From contig CM055095.1 of the NCBI GenBank assembly GCA_029204225.1, positions 12,672,399-12,736,398 on the forward strand: 64,000 nt of DNA, in the 5' to 3' direction. A program made the translations under genes and the position numbers. This DNA is from Diphasiastrum complanatum. Taxonomy: Eukaryota > Streptophyta > Lycopodiopsida > Lycopodiales > Lycopodiaceae. The notes beneath the pieces were generated by a model. The model was given only the letters and a program-made list of their open reading frames with translations. It did no database searches and was not told the DNA's origin. This document shows, piece by piece, positions 12,699-23,855 of this stretch; positions within the stretch are counted from its first letter, which is position 1; every line of letters starts with the position of its first letter.

Positions 12699-13342
12699 AA
12701 GATTCAACTAGTTTCATCACATTTTGCAATATTTCCATATTCGGCATATTGAGGCCAAAACTTGTTTTAGACTTAGAGGTTGACTTTTCAAAGTTCATTA
12801 GTCTAAATTTCATTTGAATAAACACTTTTTTGAAAGTGTGGGAAAGATAGAATGCGAGTTTGAGTAGTTTCAATCTGAATAAGTTGGGTACATTGAATCT
12901 AGACCCAAAATTGGTAGGGTTAGCATTTGGGTGGGAAAGCCAAGTGGCCAAATAGGGTTTGGACCTGCTATAAAAGGATGTAACTCATGGAGAGAGTCAT
13001 CTTCTCTCTTCTCTATCTCATTTCATGCTTATACATGGTTCTCTTGGGTTCTACTATCCATTGGTGCTATCTTGGTGATTGCTTGCAATTCTATGTGTAG
13101 AATGATCTATATTTGTTATTTTTGGATCCACACGTGTGAAATACAGTAGCTTGCTGGTTTTGTACGGACAACAAAAGTACATTATCATTTCATTCAAGTT
13201 TGATCAAGTTCTATTAGTGTTTGCATCTCAAATTGTGTGTAGATGCTGATTTTTCTACATTGGTGAAATTGGTAGTGTATTTCTCTTTCTAGCCAAAGAT
13301 CATTCAAGTAGATTGGATCTTAAGGATCTGAAATCTTTCACA
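12694..13342 (+). repeat. 3' LTR of copia derivative B
   Basis: This 649 bp LTR starts TGTGAAAGAT and ends ATCTTTCACA, a 10 bp terminal inverted repeat. It holds a TATA-like CTATAAAAGG near 12969 and the palindrome CACACGTGTG near 13130. Its last 450 bp align with 45943-46405, where an initiator tRNA-Met primer site follows directly. That confirms the LTR end. Confidence 0.9.
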
Positions 13343-13841
13343 TACTGTAGGCTATATTATGGCCTTCAATCTAAGAAACAAGTAGAAATCGATTTGGTTA
13401 CATTTGGATCAATAAAACTCAATGTACATATTGGAGTAGCTTGAGTTTGCCAATGAGATCCAAAAATTTTCTATCTTCTCACTATGAGAGCTTGGAATAC
13501 ATAGCAAATTCGACTTCCTTCTTGAAGTGAGGTGGATTTCCAGCATGTAATAAGAAAGTTAACTCACTCTTCTTGCCCTAAAATGAAACCCTAGCCTAGA
13601 TCCTAGAGTTATGCTTGGTAGGTAGCTAGTTGGTCAAATTTTCACCTTAAACTTAGGTGTAGGTCCTATAAAGTGCGGATGACCACCAAATAGACATGAC
13701 CAACTCTCTTGAATTGACCTAACCTACATTAGGAGTGGGTTGTCGCATGGCATTTTGGCCTTACATGTGTGGAACCCAATTATACACAATAATTACAATG
13801 TTCTACATGGCTAGATTTGCCAAATTAGGTTATTTTTCACA
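13343..13841 (-). repeat. LTR fragment of copia family A
   Basis: About 500 bp similar to 2276-2791 in the same orientation, ending at the equivalent TTCACA. It begins abruptly at the end of derivative B's LTR, so B was probably inserted into this LTR. Confidence 0.8.
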
Positions 13842-13859
13842 ATTTGCATACACTATAAA

Positions 13860-14527
<668 letters not shown>

Positions 14528-15004
14528 TCTACATCCTTTATACATACGTAAAAGATCAACATTGCACTTTGCTCTTCATTTTTTGAAAAGCATTAAACAA
14601 TGGAAGATCATATGGCAATCCTTAGGAATTTAGGGATTGCACATAGATTTAGTGGATTCCAATGCTCTTCATGTTTTGCAAAGCATGAAATAATGAAAAA
14701 AATGCAATCCTTAGGAATTTTAGAGGTTTCAAATAGATTTAGTAGAATCTTCCAATGTTCTTAACATGGTGAAACAAATGTAAACCAAAAGAGAGCAACA
14801 TGTTGATATCATATATTTGGCATATTGAAAGTCCATTCTCATAAACATATTATGGCCCACAAAAATATGAGACAAAGTTGGGAAAGGGATATTATAGTTT
14901 ATAAAAAGTCAAACAATGGGACTTTCGATAGTAAAGTAAAATGCTAGCCAATAGGCTTATGAAAGCAATTCTCAATTACCTTCACACCGACTTCATCGAA
15001 ACCC

Positions 15005-15060
15005 AACCCCCCCCCACCCCGCCCCCCCCCCCCCCCCCCCCCTTTCCCCCGAGCCCCCTT
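15005..15060. repeat. C-rich low-complexity tract
   Basis: Nearly pure cytosine with a few A, G and T interruptions, including one run of about 20 C. The minus strand could in principle form a G-quadruplex. The 89-codon frame crossing it (Pro-rich) is a by-product. Confidence 0.9.
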
Positions 15061-15432
15061 CATCTCCCCCATTTCACACACAAACCTATTTGGGAGACCT
15101 TTATTCTCTCTCCTTTATCCTATATGAGCCACAAGGATGTTCTCCCACTAAAAAATTCAAATAATAGGGGTCGTAGGGCATGTGAAGATGCCAAGGAGTA
15201 TATTCCCTAGCAGCTTCGTTTAACCGATTTCAGCATTTTTTAAGCTAAGTCATTTGCCACATGGGGGGCCTCGCTTTTCTATATGAAATAGGGTAGGGGC
15301 CTTCGTATTTGTTCTCTCCATTGAATGTTGAGTTTATTGACAAATAGGCATGCCCTATGATTATGTGTGAAAACAGCTTGAGTTGTTTAAATCATGGCTC
15401 AGCCAAACATTGTCAACATAATTTTACGAAAT

Positions 15433-15665
15433 AAGTCAATGCTGATTTCATTTCTCAATACTATATTCAAGAAGCACACCCAACAACATTGCAAAAATGA
15501 CACTTGGATTATCAATGATTATTTCAAGTCAATGCTAAATTCATTTCCCAATACTATGTTCAAGGAGCACACCCAACAACAATGGATAATGATTATTTTA
15601 AGTCAATGCTAAATTCATTTCTCAAATTTACTATATTTCAAGGAGCACACCCAACAACATTGAAA
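15433..15665 (+). repeat. Imperfect tandem repeat, three units
   Basis: Units start at AAGTCAATGCT near 15433, 15526 and 15600 and each ends in AGCACACCCAACAACA. They differ by substitutions and short indels. Confidence 0.8.
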
Positions 15666-16485
15666 AACATAGCACTTGGGTCCATCTCAGTGGGGTGGGG
15701 TGCCAGTATGATTAGAGTTGTTGACTGCCACCACAAAGGTGCAAGCTTTAATCTTGACCACTATGTAGTGACATCTAAGAGAGCTTATCTCCATAAATGC
15801 TTTTTGGTTTCCAAGGGGAGACTCGAAGAGGAGACCAAAGAAACTTTGGATGTCAAGCTAACCAACTCAACCAATCCCATTGGGTGTCTTATCTCCATAA
15901 ATGGCATTGTCAAGTTGTAAATAGGTTTTATACAAAGACCACCCGCTAGTTGTTTAATCATGTATGCACCCAAAAAAATAGCAATTGGATAATGCTTATT
16001 TTAACAAATTGGGAGACTTGGCACGTTCTCTTGGAGAAAGAGTAATCAAAACACACACACACATATATATATATATAAGTATAATAATTGCAACTTGTGT
16101 TGCCATATTTAAAGTCATGTATCCTCTTTAATTTATTATTAGATTCTAAATAACAACACCACCTTCTTTCAATCACCTAAAAAACTCACTAATTCCATGG
16201 CAGAGATGTAAATTTTATGGAAAAAACAGAAAATTCATAGAAGATATGAATGAAAAGAATGGAAGGGCTTTCAAGCTTAGACTCCTTCCATCGGTCTCTT
16301 TCAATTTTATGCAAGACAGTGACGATTTACAAATTATAATACATGTATGAGCATTTATTTTAGGACGTTGAATAGTAAGACGACGACGATTCCCCAGCTC
16401 CAAGCTCACCTAACGCTGCTTGCTATTTTCTGACTCTTGAACAGCAAATTATGGATCATCCATAATCTCAATATGTTGTGTATAG

Positions 16486-17269
16486 TCAAGGTGTCTTCTT
16501 GACAATCAGTACTGGGCAACGTGCGTTATGAGCACAGAAATCACACACACTTCCTAAGAAGGCCCTGCATCATAAACTATTGCCAAATCATTACATGTTT
16601 CTAACAATGTCTTACGAATAGCCGAGTGCTGTAGCATATAATTGGATCATCTTGTGTGATATCTTGGGACCACTGATCTCATGATGCTCGGTGATCAGGA
16701 AAAAGTCAAAAGGCAGATCGATAATAGGTAATACGAAACGTGATGGGTTGCACTAGAAACAAACGAATTATCTTAACTAAGGGACTTCTGCAAAGTTTCT
16801 ACCTTCTAATTGATGGGCAGGAATCTCCATGGCTGCCCATTACTAGCACGTCTGCATTCATCTCATTAACAATGTCGCACACCGTATCTCGTGGATCTCC
16901 ATGCACCACATGTGTTTTTGCTTCCACCTGCATCATTTTATTGTGATAATTAGTAGCAGTATCTTCAAAATACACGCCCATTCACCAATACTACTACAAA
17001 TGTAAGATTTCATGCTGAGTGCTGCTAGTAGCTGTAATACTTTGAGATGAGAGGGAAGATTTGTAGGTGATGCTCGCTTAGACAATTCAAAAGATGATTG
17101 GAGGTGCAGTGGTTACTCTGTTTTCGACACATAGATTCTTTGCCTGCTCTAATATTTTTTGCAAAGATTCATCCTGATACTTATTCAAGAGATGCTCAAA
17201 CTCCGATGCGAAGCTCACTCCTGCAAAGCCGAATAAACAAGTGATTATAAAGAACTTATGGACGGCTGG

Positions 17270-17310
<41 letters not shown>

Positions 17311-17494
17311 ACAGAGCCCAACCGAGACCGACGAATGGCCGAAAGACATAAGACTGGGGCTGAGAGTGGAGGAGCACAATATTGTCGCCCAGGTCGGAAT
17401 CCACAAGGTTTTCCAATGCCCATTGCAGCGCGTACAAGCTCTGCTCGCTATGATCCAAACCCACCACCACCTTCCTCGCACCCATTTCCTCCAT
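16486..17494 (-). CDS. Universal stress protein (UspA-like), four exons, 159 aa
   Basis: Exons on the minus strand are 17494-17323, 17220-17117, 16927-16803 and 16564-16486. All introns are GT/AG and phases match (172+104+125+79 = 480 nt). The donor of exon 1 could also be six bases earlier (17329). Motifs in order are VVVGLDHSEQSLYALQWALE, NIVLLHSQP, HVVHGDPRDTVCDIV, ADVLVMGSHG and AFLGSVCDFCAHNARCPVLI. These are the core of the plant UspA alpha/beta fold. In the family this pocket binds ATP and the proteins act in stress responses as soluble dimers. The usual ATP motif G-2x-G-9x-G-S has 11 spacer residues here, two more than normal, next to the exon 3/4 junction. The start is the first ATG of the MEEMGARK frame. 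CT tracts flank exon 1 on both sides. Confidence 0.88.
17273..17308. repeat. (GA)n microsatellite in USP intron 1
   Basis: A 36 bp run lying 15-20 bases past the inferred exon 1 donor of the universal stress protein gene. Confidence 0.95.
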
Positions 17495-17495
17495 C

Positions 17496-17547
<52 letters not shown>
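17495..17547. repeat. CT-rich microsatellite just upstream of the USP start codon
   Basis: CTCTAT and (CT)n units directly adjoin the ATG. On the transcript this is a purine-rich GA 5' leader. Such GA leaders occur in many plant genes, but no function is shown here. Confidence 0.9.
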
Positions 17548-17549
<2 letters not shown>

Positions 17550-17955
17550 CAACTTTGAGGGAAGGGTAGTGCTCGTTTCTCTCTATAGAGTATTACTACC
17601 ACCTCTAAAGGCATAAAAATATGTCAACTCATATAATATAATTATGTGTTTGTGGTGGGGGGCGCAACTTGGTCTACTAATGCCCTTGCCTCCCAAAGCT
17701 CCTAGGCAAGTTGTATTACGATCCATTTATTGAATGATTTTTAGATCTTGCAAATAAATTGGTGCCACAAATTAGTTGTATTGTGGTATCTTTGTAGTGG
17801 CAACTTCATTATGTCGATTTTTTTCATGAATATTTTATTCATCAAAATTATAACCAGCATAAATGAGTAGGAAATAAACTACTTCAATGCTATTTTATGG
17901 GAACTTAGGGGTTTAGATTGATTCCACTTTACTTGTAATTCAATTATCCAGTGTA

Positions 17956-18073
17956 TTGAATAGAATAGTGGCTAATTTAGAGTTTATGATGCTCTTAAGT
18001 GAATGCTTGTGTAGTTGAATAGAATAGTGGCTAATTTAGAGTTTATGATGCTCTTACGTGAATGCTTGTGTAG
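17956..18073 (+). repeat. 59 bp direct tandem duplication
   Basis: Two 59 bp copies differ by a single base (AAG versus ACG near the end), so the duplication is recent. Confidence 0.95.
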
Positions 18074-18625
18074 TTCTCTTGTTGATATACATTTCTGGTT
18101 GTAGGTGTGATTGGTGATTAGCAACCTTCATTCTGGTGTATGAGTAGTGAGCACAATGAAAGCTTTATGTAGAGGTGATATGGTCCATCTTTAGTGTGGA
18201 TAGGAGGCTAGATGCAAAAAGTGGCATTTGTTAACCATTTGTGGACTGAATGAGAAGTCTATGTGAAAGATTATGCTAATACCAATTTATGCCAATGTGT
18301 TATTGTGAAAGATATGCAAAAGGCAACTTAGGCTTACACTGCAAATGTTAACTTAGATGAGTCTGGTATTGGTCACATTATGGGAGTTTGAGACGTAGTA
18401 ATATAAAATGTCAAATTAGGCCAATATGTGAGACCAACTTAGGAAGATAATATTGTACAAACTTCAACCTTAAACATCTTTGAAGTGCTACACAAGTTCA
18501 TTTTGTTGGCTACATCTACCAATGTCTCATCTTGACTATTGGTGACAATGCAAGGTTAGACTTAGAAATGTAATTTGCACATTAAATTAGAGAAGTAATT
18601 TGCATGTTCGACTATTGCTTAAGGA

Positions 18626-18845
18626 GAAGCTTACAGTATCACCGAATAATGCACATGAAGCGGATTTATCAAGTGAGCGATCCTGTGTGGTGGATAATGA
18701 TGGTAGATCTAAAGTAGCAACATCCAAGGTGGAACAGAAGCTTACAATATCACTGGATATTGCACATAAAGTGGCTTTATCAGGTGAGCAATATGTGTGG
18801 TGGATAATGACGGTAGATATAAAGTAGCAGCAGCCAAGGTAGAAA
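18626..18845 (+). repeat. About 110 bp tandem duplication
   Basis: Units start with GAAGCTTACA at 18626 and 18737 and share most of their length with scattered substitutions. Confidence 0.85.
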
Positions 18846-19011
18846 TTCATGCTTGTGATCCATGGGAGTCTGCACTTTCCACATAAATGCAGCAATTGTG
18901 ATCAATTGTAGCAGGAAAAGACACCCTCCATACTTCATGTCAATAGGTCTCAACCCATTCATTTCTATTACTGGAATAAAGAGAGTATTCCTCTTATAAA
19001 GTCCCTCAATC

Positions 19012-19415
19012 CAAGGATACGTTGAAGCTAAAACAAGCCGCAACAAACCAACAACAAGGGAATTAGATGGTGGACAAACCAAACCAACCAAATCTAGATC
19101 GAACAGATCTAGCCCCCAAGGTATGGGTCAATCACTCACAAGGAGAGAGGAGTCCATGTAGGTACTAACATCAAAATCATGCATACACTAGTGAGTGCCC
19201 AACAGGTATACTTATACCCTCCAAGGCCCTTGCACCACTATTAGTGCACTGTGACACCTCACTAGACTCATCTGCAACCTAAATGGGCCACATCATCTAA
19301 TTCTCCTATGAGTCACTAGTAGACCCATAAAAATCCACCATCTTGAATTTTAGGCCTCCAACCATTAATTATGACCATATACACATGAAGGATTTAAACC
19401 CCCCGGATAATCATA
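19012..19415 (+). repeat. Dispersed repeat E, copy 1
   Basis: Shares a roughly 400 bp sequence with 42375-42775 and 56516-56840, all in the same orientation. Landmarks are GATGGTGGACAAACCA, TATACTTATACCCTCC and TAGTGCACTGTGACACC. I cannot assign it to a class. It might be part of an LTR, since a D-type LTR fragment follows here. Confidence 0.75.
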
Positions 19416-19579
19416 ATTGTCGAAGGTCGAAGCCAGAGTGTTCAACGTGTACCCCTACAACCAAATGCCCAAGGTACCCGAACTATTCAAGATGAACCCG
19501 AAAGTCGGACAAGTCGAGCTAGCAGTTAGTAGCTCGACAAGCGTGGAGTACTATACTATCACGCTCAACCGCCAAAGAC

Positions 19580-19925
19580 AATATTATCAAAGGGTAGTTA
19601 ACCAATGATTAGCACTAAACTTGTCTTGTAAACTGTTGCTAAATTATCTTGTAATTTTTTCAGATGGGATAAGTATAGGATAGAACGATAAAGAAAAAAA
19701 TAGAAGTAGAGAGCAGGGTTAGCATACTGTTAGCATTATCAGCTATGCATGAAAGTCTGCCAACGAGCAGAACATAGCGACTTCTATAAGAGGAGCGACA
19801 GGCTACCAACGTGCGTGACACTGATCGACTCACTCGAAACAAAAGGAAAAATGCCAAATACAAAATGCTCTCAGATCTTTTATCTCTGATTGTCGTGTCG
19901 TTTTCTTTGATTGAATGATTCATAG
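19580..19925 (+). repeat. LTR fragment of copia family D
   Basis: Aligns with 44310-44606 inside the 3' LTR at 43951. Shared blocks include GTCTGCCAACGAGCAGAAC and ATGTCTTGTAAAC-like sequence. No primer site or polypurine tract adjoins it, so it is a solo or truncated LTR. Confidence 0.7.
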
Positions 19926-20053
19926 TTTGTGATCTTTGGTCATTTGCTTAGGGTCCTGCAAAATTCTGCAAGCCTCCCAAAGAAGCATCAAACAATTCTC
20001 AAAAATCTCTTCAAATTTTTTGAGTCAATCTCGTATCGAAAAAATTTTATTTT

Positions 20054-20545
20054 GAGGTTGATCTCAAAGGGCTTCAACAAGTCAAAAGGGAAGTTGGCAA
20101 TTTGGAGCTAGACAAGAACATCAAAGGAGAGTCAACTGGCAAAGATGATTTGGATCTTTTTTTGTTGGTGTTTGAAGACTCAAGTAAGGTCAACGGAGCA
20201 GCAAGGAAGTGTTGTTCAAGTTTACTTTACTTGTTCTATCTCATGTTTGAGCAATTTCATGTGAATGTGTGCAAATTGTCAAGATATGGTGAAACTAGTT
20301 ACATTGGTTTGCATCATTTTGATGTTGGAGTTGTACTAGCATTCTTGGCTAGTTTTGCTGATGGAAATGAGCTAAAGGAGGCTCACTATGTCACCCCATT
20401 CATGGGCAAGTCATCAAGTGATAATGGCATCTTATGGCAAGATGGCAATGGAGGCTCATTCACGGAGTTTTATGATGGAGACATATCAAGAAAGGGCAAA
20501 GATGGTGGAGGCAAACAAGCAAGTGGTCATCACTCATTTATTGTT
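20054..20545 (+). repeat. Second copy of the RT-replacing segment
   Basis: Aligns with 11173-11850, but lacks an internal block of roughly 160-200 bp. It keeps a 148-codon frame (20102-20548) containing SSLLYLFYLMFEQFHVNVC and VVLAFLASFADGNE. No copia domains flank it here. It lies beside a gypsy RT fragment, so the segment moves or is copied independently of derivative B. Confidence 0.75.
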
Positions 20546-20599
20546 TGATTGTGTCCGAATGTTTCACATGATCTTCCATGTTTCTACTATGTATCATGA

Positions 20600-21010
20600 T
20601 ATCATCAAACAATACCAACACAAATAAGTAAAAATAGGGTTCAACGATTTGATTCATGAGAGCTTGAAAAGTAACATGAGCTTTAGTTAATCCAAAAGGC
20701 ATAACTTTGAATTCATAGTTTCAAAAAAACACTGGCTCCTTGCAAAGCATCCAACAAATCATCTACCCTAGAAATAGCATATCTATTTGATGGTACCTTT
20801 GTTAAGGGCTCAATAGTCAATACCTTTCTTCTTAATAAGCAATACGGGAGAGGCAAAAAGTTACTTACTTCGAACAATAAATTCTTGTGAGAGTAACTCC
20901 TAAACTTATTTCTGCACTTCTTCTTTTTCTACTCTTGATCGTCTGTATCGTGGTAAGTTGATCGATTTAGATCATGGTTCCAATTCAATGGGATGAGCCA
21001 CGAATCTAGT
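20600..21010 (-). pseudogene. Ty3-gypsy RT fragment (N-terminal half)
   Basis: Minus-strand translation, with several breaks, gives EELLSQEFIVRSK, FASPVLLIKKKGIDY, ALNKGTIK, and [20 protein letters not shown]. These are hallmarks of gypsy RT fingers and palm. The segment is more N-terminal than the RT piece at 13.9-14.4 kb, and could come from the same or another copy. Confidence 0.75.
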
Positions 21011-21239
21011 CTGGAAGTATCAGGGTTGGTCGATAATTCAATAATCCTTGGTGCATGAATCTACGTCTATCTGATTCAAGCTACCATTGATAAGTCAAAA
21101 ATTGCTCTACTTGATCCTAGCTTCGAAGTCATTGGGATCAAAACAATCGATTCTGTAGACATGCACAAATTAGATCAATTTAGATTTAAATGCAAAAGTG
21201 AAAAAAACTAATCTCATAGCATTACAATCGACATGAATT

Positions 21240-21535
21240 ATCAGTCACACAAAAAATCTGACTTTGGCTATCGAAAAATTTTCATTTCGTGTATCGAAAA
21301 TTTACGAATTTTTTGAGTCGGACAATTCTAATTTTGGGTATCAAAAAATTCTTATTTTGGGTATCGAAAATTTATGAATTTTTTGAGTTGATCCCGTATC
21401 GAAAAATTTTGATTATGGGTATCAAAATATCCTGATTTTGGGTACTATCAAAAAATTCTAATTTTGGATATCGAAAAATTCTGATTCTAGGTATCAAAAA
21501 TTACGAATTTTGGGTATCAAAAATAATTCTGGGTA
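21240..21535 (+). repeat. Degenerate short repeat array (TTTTGGGTATC)
   Basis: About eight imperfect units carry TTTTGGGTATC followed by AAAAATTC-type sequence. The same wording occurs once near 20010-20050. Unit length is irregular (about 20-30 bp). Confidence 0.7.
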
Positions 21536-21980
21536 TTCATGTCTCCGATAAATGAGCCGTCTGTCACTGTCCGAAGACCTATATATAGGCTTCCCGAGTG
21601 GCATCTCCTGTTCCCATATAGTCTTGCATATGCTCGTTTGCGAGGTGGCCAAGTACGGGAAAAAGTCATGCGTATCGGTAGCCCTGCGGGGAACCTCGCT
21701 TTGAGCCCACTCATCCTTTGGCCCTCGATGGATGTTGTGGGGAGGTGGAATGGAATCCCACGAACCGTTTTGACGTACTATATCCCCTATCCTGGTCAAT
21801 TGCAGGCAATTTGGTTAAAGTGTCAGCGTTCAATGCCCTAAGCGTATGTATCTTTCTAATGGCATGCCATGTGCATTCAATTATAGTTAGAACCATTGCC
21901 AAGAAACTCGCAAGTGATTTACTCGCAAACTGTCAAAACCCGTAGTTCTGATGGCCAAGGAACTTTTGGAGATAGTTGTA
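21536..21980. other. No gene recognised
   Basis: Overlapping 60-100 codon frames on both strands exist, but no motif supports any. The stretch ends where Gag-like sequence begins near 21990. Confidence 0.45.
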
Positions 21981-21984
21981 GGAA

Positions 21985-23235
21985 TCGAACTAATTCCCAA
22001 TGTCAATGAGTAGGCCATTTCCAAATGAAAGCTCAGGGATGGCAAGGTGTTTGCCTTGATCACTCTCAACATCTCCGACACTCAGATTGGCCACATCAAA
22101 AATGCCCAATCTTTGAAGAAGCTTGGGATATATTGAATACACTTTATGCAGGAGGGATGTCACTTCAAAGCTGCATCTAAAGAAGAAGTTCTTTCAATCA
22201 GAATGGAAAATGGTGATTTTGTCGAGAGTCACATAAATCAGTTCAAAAAATTGATAGAGCATATGGCATCCATAGATTCAACGATCGATGATTCCGACGT
22301 TGTCATGACCTTCCTTTCAAGCATGCCACCCTCTTATGAAAATTGGGTAACGGTGATTTCCACTCATTCTGATCTAACTCTATCAAGAGTAATCTTTGTG
22401 TTGTTGCATGAGGAGATGCGAAGAAATGGAGCATTCTTGTCCTCCATCAATGACTCTCAAGCCCTATTTTCAAATAAGAATCTGAAGAAGAATCAAAAGA
22501 AGAAGGCTTCCAAGCAAAGTGATGGCAACCAGAAATAGTTGCAGAAACAAAACGGGACCTAGAATCCGCAACCCGCTCAGAACAAGAAGAAATTGTTCTG
22601 CAAGTACTACAAATAGACCAACCATGAGATCTAGGACTAACGTATCCTAAAGTTGAAGCAGCAGGATCAACATGCCAATGCAGCCAACACAAAGCAGAAT
22701 GTCGAAGACGACGATGAGCAGGAAGCCTTCATGGTGAATCATCGACACCATGTTGATCAATCCGATGAATGGTTCCTCGATTCTAGAGTGATGCAACACA
22801 TGACAAGCCATCAAGAATGGTTTATGAACTATTTAGCTTACAACACCAAAAGATTTGTTCACCTTGACGACAACAGCTCACATGAAATCAAAGGTGAATG
22901 TATTGTGAGACTAGGCTTCCTTAATGGATTGTCAAAAATGATACCAAATGTATTGTATGTCTTGAATTTGACGACAAATTTGTTGTCAGTCAGTCGTATC
23001 ACAGAACTAGGACATAGGATAGAGTTTTGGACAGATTCATGTAAGATTCTTGACAAGAATAAGAGAGTCCTTACACTCGGAAAGAGGCAGGGATATCTTT
23101 ATAGGCTCACTCAATGTAGTTCTGTAACTGATCATGCTTTAAGTAGTTCAACATCAATAAATAAAGAGTTGATTTGGCATTATAGACTTGTTCACCTTAA
23201 TTATATGTCGAGTGATAGCAAGTTGGAAATGAATG
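21985..23235 (+). pseudogene. Decayed copia Gag-protease-pre-integrase
   Basis: A Gag domain (FVESHINQFKKLIEHMASID, TFLSSMPPSYENWV) is followed by a stop at 22536-22538 and a ruined zinc knuckle (CKYYK, with stops). The protease region reads WFLDSRVMQHMTS, so DSGA has become DSRV. The pre-integrase domain follows (IPNVLYVLNLTTNLLSVSRI, GYLYRLTQCSS) and homology ends near 23220. No integrase core, RT or LTR is attached. The lineage matches the copies at 39.5 kb and 57 kb. Confidence 0.8.
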
Positions 23236-23855
23236 ATGGTGGTACGGAATAGAAGCCGAGATGGCAGTTCCCCAGTGATCCCTCAATGCATGCATGTCCA
23301 CCCCAAAAAGAGGTTTCGTAGGTGAACACAAATAGTTTAAAGCTTTACAAAAGTGTAAAGAGTCAGAGCAACAGCTTAGAATCAACACAAGTTAACAGTC
23401 ATAAGAGTAGTTTAATCTACAAATACTTATCTATATACATCATTCAAACAAAACAGGATAAAAAATGTATTCAATTCAGTAGGACAAGACCCGGATTTAT
23501 TGGAACAGTAATCGAATAATGATTAAGCGTACAAGTCTGAATGCAGACAAAAGCGCATTCTTCCTAAAACAATGCTCTCATGAAACAGAGAGAAAGAACA
23601 AGTTATTGCATTCTGATATTCAATCAGTCAAATAAAATTGTATATGTATCTCTATGTCTGATTTGAAGTCTATAAACAGTTTACATTGACACATGAAAGC
23701 AGTGTCTACGTAGATCATGTCAAGTTTGTCGACAACGGAAAGCGGCAACAATCCGGTCCAGTAGATGATGTCGCACATTGTGTGCACCTACGGCCGCACG
23801 TGGGATCCCTGTTGGAGTTTAATCTTACTCCTACTCATCCCTTTCACCCCCTTCA
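23236..23855. other. No gene recognised
   Basis: AT-rich sequence between two copia fragments, with no domain, primer site or polypurine tract that I can identify. Confidence 0.45.

Larger units (their letters stand above)
10645..13342 (+). mobile_element. Copia derivative B: integrase tail, foreign centre, RNase H, 3' LTR
   Basis: The 5' part is missing; coding begins inside the integrase C-terminus at about 10645. The polyprotein runs to the start of the RT region (EYRSLMKSGT, ending near 11050). It is then replaced by about 1.1 kb with no RT motifs, and resumes at the RT/RNase H connection (about 12131). A purine-rich tract (GTTGAAGAGGGAG, 12681-12693) precedes a 649 bp LTR. The element is inserted into an LTR of family A, of which the distal part remains at 13343-13841. 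Confidence 0.8.
17548..19010. other. USP upstream region, two local duplications
   Basis: No gene is seen. This should contain the promoter of the minus-strand universal stress protein gene. Two tandem duplications (17956-18073 and 18626-18845) are the only structure I can point to. Confidence 0.5.

Noticed and set aside
21240-21535. Interstitial telomere-like repeat (TTTTGGG)
   Set aside because: The unit is TTTTGGGTATC with variable spacers, not TTTAGGG in tandem.
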